Source of the DNA: Blumeriella jaapii | Lineage: Eukaryota; Ascomycota; Leotiomycetes; Helotiales; Drepanopezizaceae | Direction: 5' to 3' | Assembly (NCBI GenBank): GCA_009599575.1 | Contig: VWND01000017.1 | Span: forward strand, 124,001 to 188,000 | Length of the DNA stretch: 64,000 bases | Part shown: piece by piece, positions 44,558 to 57,066 of the stretch | Position numbering within the stretch: position 1 is the stretch's first letter | How the letters are laid out: every line of letters begins with the position of its first letter | Position numbers and translations under genes: made by a program | Notes under the pieces: model-generated | What the model was told of the DNA's origin: nothing | Seen by the model: the letters and a program-made list of their open reading frames with translations, nothing else | Database searches by the model: none

Positions 44558-47500
44558 ATGGCCAGAAAGGATGCGGCCGCAGCTGCTCGCAACACGTCGG
44601 CGGCGACAGCGTCGAGCCCCGAGAGCTGCGACACCGCCAAAGGAGCGGCGGGCCTGGGCTCGTTCTTCCGCAGCGCGTCGCGGCGAGGCAACCCGATGAC
44701 CGTCAACACCGTCGGCAGATACAGGTGAGCGCGCTCTCTTCTCTGTCGCCCTGCTGCATCTTCTGCTGTTTGCGTCGTGCTCGCCCTCGTGTCTTGCCGT
44801 GTCTCGCTCTCGAGTCGCGGCCGGCTCGCGGCCGCGCGGCGAACATGTTCATCGACTGACGGCTGCGTGCATCGCGCTCCCAGGCCGGACACCGACGCCC
44901 AAGTCTCGCCGACCAGTGCCGCTCCGCGCACCGCCATCTCCCCGACCTCGCAGTCGTCGCCCAATATCTCCCCTCGCGATGGCCACCGAATGGCCGACTT
45001 TGCCAACCACCGACGCGAGCTGGCCGTGCTCACCCCCGGCGGCGCCTCCGCCCCGAGGATGCAGCAGCAGCCCGGGACGGCGCTGGGCTCGAATCCCATC
45101 GCCCCGTGGATGGCCAGCGCGAATGGCGCCGGACCGGCGGCCGCGGGCACCTTCGGCCACACCTTCTACGACGACTCGAGCGACAACTTGTCGCAGGCCT
45201 CGCACTCGACCCTGGGTTTCCGGCCGGGGACGGGCTTGACGGGAAACACCATGGCCAGTGACGTGCCCGCGGACATCTGCTATGGAGACGAGCGGCGGCG
45301 GCCGTCCGTCGCCAGCGTGACGACCGCGAGCAGCCAGGGCTCCAAGTCGAGCGTGTCGCGGCATGGCATACACAAGAAGCTTCAGACCTTCTTTGGCGAG
45401 GAATGGCCGGGCCGCGATGGCTCGGATACGAGCCTTCCCTCCCAGAAGGCCGTCGCGCGCTCGCATTCGTTTGCCCGCAGTCAGCCGGAGAGGGATCTCT
45501 CTTCTGCCGCCGACAAGACGCAGAGGGATGGCTCGCCGGCGCCGTCGCGGCCTCGCACGCCGATCCCGTCCAGTGATGTGGTGCCGTTCCTGTACCAGGA
45601 CTCTCAGGTCAGTCCCGTTCATTGACGTGTCCACGCGAAAGCCCCTGCGATTTGCTGTTCGCGCTTGGTCGACGTTGCCCGCTCTCCTTGCTTTTCTCTC
45701 GAGGCAAGAGGCACTGACATCCGCCCAGGACATCCCAAAGTACGGCGAGGCGCCTGTGAGGGAAAACCTCTCGGGGCCAGACAAAGGCAGGTATGCCTCG
45801 GGAGAGAGTCCGCAAGGCCCGCTCCGAAGCTCCTCTTCGCGGTCAGGGCATGTGAACCTGCCCGGTCACAGCCACAGACAACACAGAAGCATCGAGGACT
45901 CACGATCCTTGCGACACGCAATCAGCAGGGAGGGATTTGCGCTCGCTGCCTTAGACCGCGCGCCGCATGCGATGGGCACCGCCATTGGGAGTTCCTCCAG
46001 TTGGAGTCTCGCGAAGCGATCCAACAGCCCGACACCCAGCGGGGCAAGCAATCGGAGCGGAAGGACGGCCATACCGAAAGGGTCGACGAACGATGGGTCG
46101 ACATCTCCTACCGGCGGATCGACGCAACGGAGGATCTTGGGTCGCTTTCGCAAGCCCAAGAACGAGAAGGAGGAGCCGACGTCTCGAATCAAGGAGTTGT
46201 CATCCTCGCCTCGGTCTTTAACCACGCCCACGCCGAATGGGAAAAGCTACGGGTCTCCCGAGTTTGGACAATGGGCTCGGGAAGGAAGTATGGGACTGGG
46301 ATCGGAGGTTCATCTTCCGAGATTCGACAACGGCCAGCAACCCGTGCGGCCCAGCGGCCAGCGGCAGGGGACTTTGAACAGGATACCTTTCCTGAGGGGA
46401 AGATCGAGGGCTGCCGATGAGACCGAATACGCGGCTGATCAAGGGGAGGGGAGACGGGACGCCACGCCTGGATCGGTTTTCAATCTGGATACGAATTTGT
46501 CGAACATGGAAGGGATTCTGGTGAAACCGGCGCCGCTTACGCCGTTGGACAACAACATCTTTGTGGGTAATGTGGAGGACGAGGCAAAGATCAAAGCCGA
46601 GAGTGCGGGTGGCCTGGGCTGGAACGCACCGGACAGCTGGGCAGTCAAGAAGGCCAACGATGATAACGTATCCCAATTATCCGATGTCGATGAACCTGGG
46701 CTCCCGCCAAAGCTCGACGAAAAGGGGGCACCGTTTTGCATTCGCATATTCAGGATCGATGGGACATTTGTCACATTGTCCACGCCCCTGAACTCGACGG
46801 CCACGGAAGTGATGTACCAAGTAGGCAAAAAGACGTACATGACAGACAGCTTGGATAACTATCAAATCGTGATGAAGAAGCACGATTTGCAAAGGATCCT
46901 CGGAGCCGGGGAGAGACCGGTTGTAATTCAGAAACGCTTGCTTGAGCAAGCGGGGTACGAAGCCAATGACAAGATTGAAGACGTCGGGAGAGAAGACAAC
47001 AGCTATCTCTGTCGATTCTCCTTCGTTCCTGCGCGATCGAGTGGCTATGCCACAGTGAGCAACGAACCAGGGGTACAGCGGGTACAAAAATACAGTCATG
47101 TCGACTTGTCTGGCCGTAATCTCGTTACCATTCCAATCTCGCTGTACTCGAAAGCCTCCGAGATCATATCCCTCAACCTATCTCGAAATCTGTCTCTTGA
47201 CCTACCTAAAGATTTCATCCAGTCATGTCAGAATCTGCGAGATATCAAGTTCAACAACAACGAAGCATGGAAACTCCCCTCCAGCCTCAGCAGAGCTAGC
47301 CGACTCACCATCCTCGACGTGTCGAATAACAGACTCGAGCAACTGGACCATGCTGAGCTGTCTCGGCTCCAAGGCTTGATTAGCCTGAAGCTCGCAAACA
47401 ACCGGTTGAGATGTCTCCCGAATGACTTCGGTGGGTTCAAATCATTGAGGATCTTGAACATGTCTTCCAACTTCTTGGACTCTTTTCCGAAATTCCTTTG

Positions 47501-50500
47501 TGACCTCGAGAGCCTTGTTGATATCGACATGAGCTTCAACAGCATCGCTGTCCTGCCAGATGAGATTGGGAAGCTCAAAAATCTGGAACGGTTTGTCATT
47601 ACCAACAATCGTCTCAACGGCTCCCTGCCAGACTCCTTTGGGGAACTTCTGAACATGAGAGAAGTCGATGTCCGCTACAATACACTTTCTAGTATCGATG
47701 TCATCGCCAAGCTGCCCAAGGTTGAGCAGATCTCTGCAGACCATAATTCCGTGTCGGTCTGCGAATCCGAGTTCACCAAAGTCCGGATTCTTCGCCTCAA
47801 CTCGAATCCTGTCACGAAGTTTGAGATTCTCAATTCCGTTCCCACACTTACCACTCTCATCCTGTCGAACGCCAAGCTCGCACACATTCCGGATGCCGTC
47901 TTTGACAAGATGCCGAATTTGGTGAAGCTTGTGCTGGACAAGAACCACTTCGTTTCCTTGCCCAGTCATATCGGCAAGCTGCGCAAATTGGAGCACTTCA
48001 GCATTGCAAGGAACTCTTTAAGCAGCCTTCCACCCGAGATCGGTTGTCTCACGGAGATGCGCTTCCTCGATGTCCGTGAGAACAATTTGAAAAAACTGCC
48101 TATGGAGCTTTGGTGGGCTTGCAAACTCGAGACGCTAAACATTTCGTCGAATGTGCTTGACAATTTCCCCAAGCCAGCTTCACGAGCACCTCAAGTCCCC
48201 GGCGAACTTTCCGCAGCAGCGTCGCAAGGCCAGCTTAGCGGCAGCCCCGGGCAGATTTCCAATAGTTCGGGCTTCGAAGAATTGGGTCCGTTGGAGGCTT
48301 TCGATCAGAGAAGACCCAGCCAGGCATCGAGTGGGCTCCTCAGTGTTTCTCCATCACCCGTTCCGGGTGGACCTGATCGGAAAAGTTCTCTCGTGTCGTT
48401 GTATGGCAAAGGTGGTCGCAAAACCTCGGTCGTGTCGCGGAGCGCGTCGCAAGATACCATCATCACGCACGCTACTCTACGGAAAGACTCTGGAATGTCA
48501 GCGAGACTGCTCAACACTTTTGCTATATCGATGAAGCACCTCTACTTGGCTGATAATCAGCTTGACGACGATGTTTTCGACGAGTTGATTATGCTACCCG
48601 AGCTTCGCATCCTGAACCTGTCTTACAATGACCTCAATGACATGCCGCAAAGGACGCTCAAGAGTTGGCCCCAACTAGTCGAACTCTACTTGTCCGGCAA
48701 CGAGTTGACCTCCCTTCCGGCCGATGACTTCGAAGAGTTCAGCCTCTTGCAAGTCCTTCATATCAACGGCAATAAGTTCCAGACTCTCCCGGCCGAGCTT
48801 GGAAAGGCACACAGATTGGTCGTACTCGACTGCGGTAGCAATTCTTTGAAGTACAACGTGTCCAATTGGCCCTATGACTGGAACTGGAACTGGAACACCA
48901 ACTTGAAGTACCTGAATCTCTCCGGGAATAAGCGTCTCGAGATCAAGCCGTCCGCACCGAATGGGGCGGGGAGCAGGGACGGGCGTGATCTCACGGACTT
49001 CAGTGCTTTGCAGCAGCTGAGGATTCTCGGCCTGATGGATGTGACCTTGACTATCCCTACTACACCAGACGAGACCGAAGATCGGAGAGTCCGAACATCA
49101 GGCTCGCTTGCCGGGCAACTAGCCTATGGGATGGCAGATACCTTGGGACGAAATGAGCATTTATCCATCATAGACATGGTTGTTCCTCGATTCAACTCAA
49201 CCGAGACCGAGACCCTTCTGGGAATGTTCGATGGGCAGGCACTGTCAAGTGGTGGCTCGAAAATCGCCAAGTATCTTCATGAGAATTTCAGCCCGATTTT
49301 CGTCGAAGAGCTGAAGAAGACTCTCATGACCACCAATGAGACCCCCGCGGATGCGCTTAGGCGAGCTTTCTTGTCTCTCAACAAAGATCTGGCTACCGCT
49401 GCAACACAAAATACCGAAGAAAAATCTTTGCTATCTCACCGTGGATCGGCTGCACCCGCAGTGCTCAGCCAAGCCGACTTGCATTCGGGAGGTGTGGCCA
49501 CGGTGCTCTTCCTGCAAAAGTCTGAGCTGTATGTTGCCAACGTGGGAGACGCTCAAGCGATGCTCATCCATTCAGAGGGTGGCCACCGCATCCTTACACG
49601 GAAACACGATCCTGCGGAACCCAATGAACGACAGCGCATCCGCGATGCCGGCGGTTGGGTTTCGCGACAAGGGAAGCTTAATGACATTTTGGAGGTTTCA
49701 CGTGCGTTCGGTTATGTACAGCTTATGCCCGCTGTGCAAGCTGCGCCAAACATCACGCAGGTCACGGTCAAAGAACAGGATGAAATGATTCTGGTTGCTT
49801 CGCGGGAGCTTTGGGAGTACTTATCCCCTGAGCTTGTCGTCGATATTGCAAGACTGGAACGTGGCGATCTGATGCGAGCAGCGCAACGATTGCGGGACTA
49901 CGCCATTGCTTTTGGAGCCACGAATAAACTTATGGTCATGATGATCGGCGTCAGCGATCTCAAAAAGAGGGCTCAGATTCGGCCGCATCGAGTGCAGAGT
50001 CTGTCTTTCAACCCGAATAGCATCATCGAAGATGCTGGGTACGCACCGGCAAGACGGACCAAGAAGAAGGAGACCGTCGAGGATTCCGGACTTCGTCGAC
50101 TGCAGGCCGAAGTTCAAGCTCCTGTCGGTGATCTGAGTATCGTTTTCACTGATATCAAAAGCTCAACTTTACTTTGGGAAACTTTCCCGAGTGCAATGCG
50201 ATCCGCGATCAAACTGCACAACGAGGTCATGCGTCGCCAGTTGCGCATCATTGGAGGCTACGAAGTCAAAACAGAAGGTGATGCGTTCATGGTCTCCTTC
50301 CCAACAGCCACTTCTGCCCTCTTGTGGTGTTTCGCCGTGCAGCAAGCGCTCTTGGAGGTACAGTGGCCTTCCGAGGTTCTCTCAAGCATCCTCGGCCAGG
50401 AAATCTATGACAATGACCACACTTTAATCTTCAAAGGGCTGAGTGTACGGATGGGCATCCATTGGGGCGGTCCTGTATGCGAGCACGATCCCGTCACACG

Positions 50501-51395
50501 CCGCATGGATTACTTTGGCCCCATGGTCAACCGCGCCTCGCGCATATCATCCGTCGCCGATGGCGGCCAAATCACCGTGTCCGCGGATTTCATCTCTGAG
50601 ATCCAGCGTTGTCTGGAGACGTATAGCGAGAGCGACCGCTCGGGCTCTATTGGCTCCGAAGACGCCTTTGACAATGACATGCTGTCTCAATCCATCCGCC
50701 GCGAGCTCCGCTCACTTAGCAGTCAAGGCTTTGAAGTTCAAGATCTCGGCGAACGTAAGCTCAAAGGGCTGGAAAATCCCGAATACATCTACCTCATGTA
50801 CCCGCACGCACTCTCTGGCCGTATCCATTACCAGCAGCGCGCTGCTGAGACCAGCAGGATGATTCAAGTTGAAGAGCCGGCGGCGTTGTCCCAACAGAGT
50901 CAGCTCAGCATCGATACGGACTGTGTGTGGGCGCTGTGGAACGTGAGTTTGAGGCTGGAGATGCTGTGTTCGAGTCTGGAGGCCGAGAAGGGACACAATG
51001 TTGCGTTGCAGCCGCCGGAGACGGCGATCTTGGAAAAGATGAAGCACAGGGGGGGCGAGGTTACGGATAGATTCCTGGTCAACTTACTGACTCACCAGGT
51101 CTCCCGGATCGAGGTATGCCGCCCGTTCTTTTCCCTTTTCCATTGACCCAGTCCTCGTAGGAGAACTGTCGACGCTAACTTGCATCAGACTTGTATTTCT
51201 ACCCTTGCTACCCGCCACCTTGCCATCGGCAAAGCCTATCTGACGGATCTTAACCAATTACGCGCCCCAATGGAAGACATTATGGGTGCGCTCGAAGCAC
51301 AACTCGAAGAACTGGAGCGGTACAAAGCGCACTTTGGCGACCTACCGCTCGAGGGACGCAGTCGGCGATCGAAGTTTCTCACCGACGCTTACTAG
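44558..51395 (+). CDS. CYR1: adenylate cyclase (Ras/G-alpha-regulated)
   Basis: Exons 44558-44724, 44884-45607, 45729-51113, 51189-51395; 2,160 residues, the usual length for filamentous ascomycetes. Order: Ser-rich N-terminus with a G-alpha-binding segment (HKKLQTFFGEEW, about 216-228); Ras-association domain (FCIRIFRIDGTFVTL, about 632-720); leucine-rich repeats (about 750-1105 and 1228-1370, e.g. LTILDVSNNRLEQLD); PP2C-like domain (MFDGQALSSGG, then YVANVGDAQAML, about 1448-1708); class III cyclase domain (from about 1763) with metal-binding Asp in FTDIKSST and GGYEVKTEGDAFMV, and MGIHWGGPV. It makes cAMP from ATP at the plasma membrane, feeding PKA control of growth and development. The second exon border (RYR|PDTD) and the last (RIE|TCIS) are clean GT..AG. 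Confidence 0.95.
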
Positions 51396-52521
51396 TCGCA
51401 GATGTGACATGTTTGAGGATGACAGCGCCGAGCCTGGCGTTGAGCATGGTGGACCTGAAATTCTGGGTGATGGCGTTTTCTCGATCTCGATCCTTGGTGG
51501 GTTTCGGATTGCGGGATAATTGGCGGAGAGTCTGGGCTTGTATATCATATGTTTCCTTTCCCTTGGTTTTCAACAGGGCCCGAGGGCTGGTTTATAGAGC
51601 ATTTCCTATGTGCGCGGGGGGGGGGGGGGGGAGGGGGTTTCTATGCGGCGGGTTCTTGCATACTAAGTACTGTAAGCTTGCCTTCTGGGTTCGGATGGCG
51701 CGAGTTGGTTCAATGCTGTGCGCGGATGTTCTTCGTTCGTTCCGGGTCGGTTGGTTGGATGGGCGACGGAATGCTTTACGAGTAGTACTGGATAGGCTGG
51801 GAATGGGGAGGGAAAGGGGGTTGGATATATAATATAATGCAGAGGCAGTGAGGGGCAGGCAGGAGGATCAGGTGGAGAGGTGGAGAGGAGGGTGGATGGG
51901 TCGGAAAAGGTTTTGTGCATATATAGTAGGTAGTTTCTTGGGTAGCATCGAGGGTGGAGAGGAGAGGAGAGGGACGGGTGTGTGAATGAGATGATGTTTA
52001 CTTCACGCGACCCGATTCGTGTTCCTGACATGGCGAGACTTGATGGTGTTGTTGTTGTTGTTGTTGAACTCAGTCTCGCCCTCCCCTCGGGCTCGATCGG
52101 CTGCAGTGAGTGCTGCCTGCTCTTGTCTCCTTACCGCACAAGACTTGCGTGGGCCACGCTGCTATCCTTGGGTCGTTACCTACCTTACCTTACCTAGGTA
52201 GCTTGCTTGCTTGCTTCTGCTTCTGCCTCTGCCTCTCTTTTCTCAGTAGCGAAAATCACATATTCGACATGTTCTCACAGTACCTTGCAGATCTTGAAGC
52301 ATACCACTGTTTCTTGCTCTGTTGGTACTGGATACTATGATCGTTTTCCTGCTCTGCGACTGCGAGGGGTGAGTGTTTGTTGTAGATGGATAAGTTTTTC
52401 CTGTGTACTGTAAGTGCTTACCTGTTGTTATTGTGGTGGGTGTTTTATGATTGCTTTGTTGATGTTGGATATCGTTAGCTTTCTGTTTTTGTTACTTTTC
52501 TACTTAGCATAGGTACCTAGG
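51396..52521. other. CYR1 3' region and intergenic DNA
   Basis: About 1.1 kb. A poly-G run at about 51616-51632, GGAGAGG-rich stretch (51860-51975), GTTGTT repeat (52045-52068), TACCTACCTTACCTTACC (52178-52196) and GCTT/CTGCCT repeats (52200-52235). No gene recognised. Confidence 0.45.
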
Positions 52522-52683
52522 TAATTAAATATCTGGTGTTGAAAGTGATTTAAAACGAAATGCAATAGGAAAAAATAATAATAAATTGAAATATAGGTAG
52601 GACATTTGGATGCAATAGGATATTTGCTTTTCCTTATAATATTCGAGTGCCCGCAGAATAGTTGTGGGAAGGCAGCTCGCTAT
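52522..52683 (-). mobile_element. pogo-type transposon terminus (solo remnant)
   Basis: About 160 bp matching the right end of the pogo element at 27537-27684 in the same order, including the block ATTCGAGTGCCCGCAGAATA. It ends at 52683 followed by TA. No transposase and no second TIR nearby. Hardly RIP-mutated, unlike the left TIR at 17295. Confidence 0.75.
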
Positions 52684-52719
52684 TATATGTTGTGAAAGGT
52701 TCTTATGCTGTCAGTGTTG

Positions 52720-53560
52720 TGTTTGTTACTCTGTAAGTATTACATACGGTAAAAGCTTCTTCCTCTGCAGGTAGCAAATATTGTAAATGTTTTTTTACTT
52801 TGCTAGTGTTAGATGTTTGTTGTACTTGCTTTGCAGATAGTAGTAGATACTGTAAAGTTTCTTCTTCTGCAAGTAGCAAATATTTTAATTGTTCTTTTAC
52901 TTTGCTAGTGTTAGATATTGTATTTGCTTTGCAGATAGTAAATATTGTAACGTTTTTTCCTCTGCAGGTAGTACATATTGTAAATGTTTTTTTACAGTAC
53001 TTTGCCAGTGTTGTAAAAGTAGGTGGGAAAACCACACTGATACGGCCACATGTCGGTGGGTAGAATAGTGTAGGGAATGCCCTAGAAAAACACCGAACAA
53101 AGAAAAAGAGAATGAGTGAAGGTATGAATTGGAGTGTGTAGTTGTTGTACTAAATAAGGGGGGTGCTAGCCATAGCCAAATACACCAAGCTGTAGAAATA
53201 CAAAAGATCACCGTTTCACAGTGTTAAACGTTGTACTTGCCTTGCAGATAGTAAATATTGTAAAGTTTCATCCTCTGCAAGTAGTAAAAATTATAGATGT
53301 TCTTTTACTTTGCTAGTGTTAAATGTTGTACTTGCTTTGTAGATAGTATATACTGTAAAGGTTTCTTCCTCTGCAAGTAGTCAATATTGTAAATGTTCGT
53401 TTATTTTGCCAGTGTTAAATGTGTACTTGCCTTGCAGATAGTAAATTTTGTAAATGGGTTTTGCTCTGCAAGTCTTGGTTTCAATGATTTGAAATAGATT
53501 TGGGATGTAAACATTGTACTTGCTTTGCAAAGAGTAAATGTAAATATTGTAAATGTTTCT
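52720..53560. repeat. ~95-bp minisatellite, interrupted by a solo LTR
   Basis: About seven diverged units of 95-98 bp with CTTGCTTTGCAGATAGTAAA at their start (52825, 52923, 53236, 53331, 53426, 53517) and TTTTACTTTGCTAGTGTT near their end. Units lie on both sides of the LTR at 53012-53220, so the array is older than that insertion. Confidence 0.8.
53012..53220 (-). mobile_element. solo LTR related to element C
   Basis: 209 bp, TGTGAAACGG to CTACTTTTACA on the minus strand, flanked by GTGT (53008-53011 and 53221-53224). The last about 130 bp match the LTRs at 6872-7140 and 12230-12497, e.g. the shared block GGCCGTATCAGT. The upstream part is diverged and shorter and lacks their TATAAAA box. 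It is not RIP-mutated. Confidence 0.75.
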
Positions 53561-54038
53561 TGTTGCGCCACTGTGGCTGGCTGGCCGCCGGCGCTGCCAG
53601 TAGTTGCCTGTTCAACGCGAACGTGGGCCATTTTCTACAGAATCAACATCGCACCTCGACAGCAATACTCGTCCCGCCGGCCTTGTTGATGACTGGCAAA
53701 TCGAGTTTGACGGCGTCGTGTCGCTCAGCACTTCATTCATCGATTTCTTCATTCCTTCATTCCGTCAATCCAGCATTCGTCGATTCATCCATTCATTCGC
53801 TCGTTCGACCGCCACGCCACGCCTTGCGCATCTCCAAACGCCTTCCACCCCCTCTCAGCCTCTTGTCTCTCAGCCTCTGTGTCTCTCCCTCTCTCGTTGC
53901 TAACTTCCGACCAACTCAACTTCAAGTCCGATAATCGCCTCTCTTCACATCGCCTCTCTTCACATCGCCTCTCTTTACAACCCTTCTCTTTACAACACTT
54001 CTCAACTCAACTCAACACTACAAACCCCATCCCCCATC
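53561..54038. promoter_or_regulatory. SRC1 promoter and 5' UTR
   Basis: About 480 bp, CT-rich towards the ATG. A direct repeat of CGCCTCTCTTCACAT (three copies, 53937-53975) and CAACTCAACTCAACAC precede the start, as in many fungal 5' UTRs. An ATTCATTC/CGATTCATC repeat lies at 53730-53800. Confidence 0.45.
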
Positions 54039-56271
54039 ATGTCAGACAGCGACAGCCTCGATTACCTGCAAATCGGCTTCGAGCCCGCGAGCCTCACCGT
54101 CCCTCGCCTGCGCTCCATCCTCGTCTCCCACGACGTCACCTACCCCTCCGGGGCCAAGAAGCCCCAGCTGGTCCAGATCTTCAGCGACGAGGTCCTGCCA
54201 CAAGCCCGCAAGATCCTGTCGGCGCGCGCGCGAGCCCGCCGCACGAGCAGAGGCATCACGGACGCCGACTCGCAAGAGAGCACGGTGAGCGCCGAGAACG
54301 ACGACGACGACGACGACGTGATGCCGACGCCGCGAGCGAAGAGCACGAGGAAGGCGAGCAGCAGGCGTCGGAGCGAGGAGAGCGAGAGCGACGTCCCCGT
54401 GCCGAGGAGAAGCCCGATCAAGAGGACGGCGTCGCGGCCGAGCAGCAAGCACGCGAGGGCGAGCGAGTCGGAGACGGGCACAGATCTGGACCGCGGCGTC
54501 TCGAAGAGCGTGAGAAAGACGCGGAGGAGCGAGCTTCCCTCCCCGGCTTCTGCGCCGCCGCCGCCACGCCGCCGATGAGAGTCGACGAGGGGGCACGAGG
54601 GGCTCGGCGTGGCCAGGAAGCGGGAAAGTGCATTTACGTTCGACAACCCATTTCAGAGTGGCACGTCGCCTCCATCGGGCCTGAGCGGTGGAGAGAAGAA
54701 GAGGAAGAGCTGGGGCCCGAAGCTGGCAAAGACGGCGCGCAAGAGCATGTCTTCCACCTCGAGGCGGAGGACTGAGGGCGCTCAAGCAGATAACGGCATC
54801 CACCCACCCACGTCCACCACCTTCGAGATGCCGATGGCTGCTCTCCCGGGACTGAACGATGTGGATGAGAACGGGGTGGAGGCCAGCGAAGAGTTCACGC
54901 CCGAGGAACACTCGGAGCTGATGCGGCATCGGGCAGTCCATGGGATGAGTGCTGTGGGCCCGCTTCGCCCTCAGAAAGCGCCTCGCGGAATGAGCATGAA
55001 GGGGCCCCTCGCGGTTCTGGCCCTGACGCTCTTCGGCGGATACGCTGCCTGGTACCGACAAGAGAAAGTCGCCGTGGGCTACTGCGGCGTAGGCCGCGAA
55101 GCAACACCCATCGTCCCAGCTGGGATCGAAGTCCCTGACTGGCTCAGAGTGCTCGCCGAGCCCGAATGCGAGCCTTGTCCCCCTCACGCTTATTGCTCTG
55201 GCAACTTTCAGACCCAGTGCGAGGCCGACTTCGTCCTGAAGCCACACCCGCTGGCGGTGGGCGGCGTGGTCCCGCTCGCGCCGACCTGCGAGCCGGATGG
55301 AGAAAAGGTGCGCAAAGTGAAGTCGGTGGCCGACAAAGTCGTGGCCGAACTCAGAGAACGCCGCGCCGGCTTCGAATGTGGCAGTCGAGCAGACGAGGCC
55401 GGGCTACCAGAGACGACCGTCGACATCGACGCCGAGCACCTGAAGAAGGAGATGAGCAAGAAGCGGCGCAAGGGGATGGGCGAGGCAGAGTTCGAAGAGC
55501 TCTGGACTGCCGCCATTGGTGAGATCCAAGATCGCGATGAAGTCGTGAGCGTCGCTGATGGGTATGTGTCTCCCCACTGGCACCAACACCTCGAGTCCGC
55601 GGTTCCCATCATGTTCTCCTGCATTACAACTATCTGACAGAGTCCGCACTAACCAGGTTCATCGTCTCTCCTACAGACCCCATCTCCTCCTCAGCAGCAG
55701 CTCCCTTGCCGCACTCCCCATCACCTGCGCCATCCGACGATCCTTCCGACTCGCGCTGGCAAGACATCGTCTCCAAATTGCTTCTCTGATCCTCATCGTC
55801 GTCGCCTTCTTCTGGGCTCGCTCACGCATACGCGCGCGCTCGCTGATCAATGCCTCGGTCCCCCACCTCGTGTCCCTCACGCTCGATCGCCTCGCGACTC
55901 AAGCCGCGCTGCACCTGCAGGATCCCGACGCCGTGCCCGAGAGCTGGATCAGCATCGGACAGCTGAGGGACGACGTCTTGCGGGATGAGCACAGCATCCG
56001 CAAGCGAGAGGTGGTGTGGGCACGGGTGCGCAAGGTCGTGGAGATGAATGCCAACGTGCGCGCCTCGCAACGCGAAGGGCGCAACGGGGTCATCAGTCGG
56101 GTGTGGGAGTGGGTCGGCGCTGTGCCGACGACGCTGGAGAGCGGTGCCGCCAGGAGGCGGAAGAGCGGACGGGTCAGCTGGGGCCTTGTGGGGGAGGAGA
56201 GTCCGGCTGTGGGTGTCGATGGCGAGCAGGCGGCGCAGAGCAAATGGGAGGAAGGACGACCGATCTACTGA
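54039..56271 (+). CDS. SRC1: inner nuclear membrane protein SRC1/HEH1 (LEM/MAN1 family)
   Basis: Exons 54039-54509, 54582-55561, 55677-56271; 681 residues. The N-terminal HeH/LEM-like helix pair (about 15-55, SLTVPRLRSILVSHDV, then KKPQLVQIFSDEV) binds chromatin. A basic, Ser/Glu-rich nucleoplasmic linker follows, then the conserved RKRESAFTFDNPFQSG. TM1 is at about 297-313 (PLAVLALTLFGGYAAWY). The lumenal domain is Cys-rich (ECEPCPPHAYCSGNFQTQC). TM2 is at about 517-534 (ASLILIVVAFFWARS), and a MAN1-type winged-helix C-terminus follows (ISIGQLRDDVLRDEHS, RVWEWVG). The family anchors telomeres and rDNA and works in nuclear pore quality control. The first intron removes an in-frame TGA at 54576; its acceptor could be at 54581 or 54599, both in frame. 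Confidence 0.88.
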
Positions 56272-57066
56272 GCTGACTCTCCGGCATCTGCTTTTGTTGT
56301 TTTCCTTTGTCTCTGTCCATCTTTTCTCATTCTTGTGGAGATTCATTCACTCGTCTTTACTTTGGTTTGTTTGCTTGTTTGCTTGCTCGCTTGCGAGGCT
56401 TGGCTGGGTGGTAATTGGGGAAGGAGAGGAGTGTCTGGGGCTTCTGGTTCTGGCATTGCATTGGCTCGGCTTCGGGTTATGGATTTGGACCTGGGGGCCT
56501 GGTTGACGGTTTATGAGTCTACTGGTAGTATCCGGAGCGTGGACAAGGTACGGGTGGTGTGGTGTGGTAGGGGGCTACGCGGGTCTTGTTGATGTTGACC
56601 CGTCTGCCCAGCACTGGATCAGAGAACGAGGGAGAGCCAGGCAACATGTCAACATGCAATGTGTGCTTGCTGGACTCTTGCGGGTAGCTTATGTAGAAAT
56701 CACCCTGGAGCCTTGGTTGCGAATTGCAATGTGAAGAAGATCGCAACCGAAGGTACCCTATAGCATGCCTGCACTCGTCACGAAAACCAGCAAAGCGTAG
56801 TTGGCACCATCCCGTCTGCACGACCAATTTCATTCTTTTCATGCTCACAGATACAAGTATGGCTACATCGCCATCCACCCACTCACTCCCCCACACATAT
56901 GTAGAAAAAGGGTTCTCACTAGTCGCGATCCTAGCGAGCATGGAAAGCCCCAAATCAGTGCCCCCCGAATTTTTGAAGAACACGCAAACCGTCGGAAAAT
57001 GGAAACCTGCGCCAAGATGACTCCGCCGTCAAGAAAAACCGTGAAATGGTCGATCAACAATTATTA
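56272..57066. other. intergenic between convergent SRC1 and KH-protein genes
   Basis: About 800 bp holding both 3' UTRs. TTTGCTTGTTTGCTTGCTCGC-like repeats at 56365-56395. No gene recognised. Confidence 0.45.

Noticed and set aside
44849..45784. 311-codon minus-strand frame opposite the CYR1 N-terminal exons
   Set aside because: Arg/Gly-rich antisense of Ser/Pro-rich exons; crosses two CYR1 introns without any sign of its own.
54042..55247. 401-codon minus-strand frame opposite SRC1
   Set aside because: Arg/Leu-rich antisense of G+C-rich exons; the sense strand has HeH, TM and MAN1 features.
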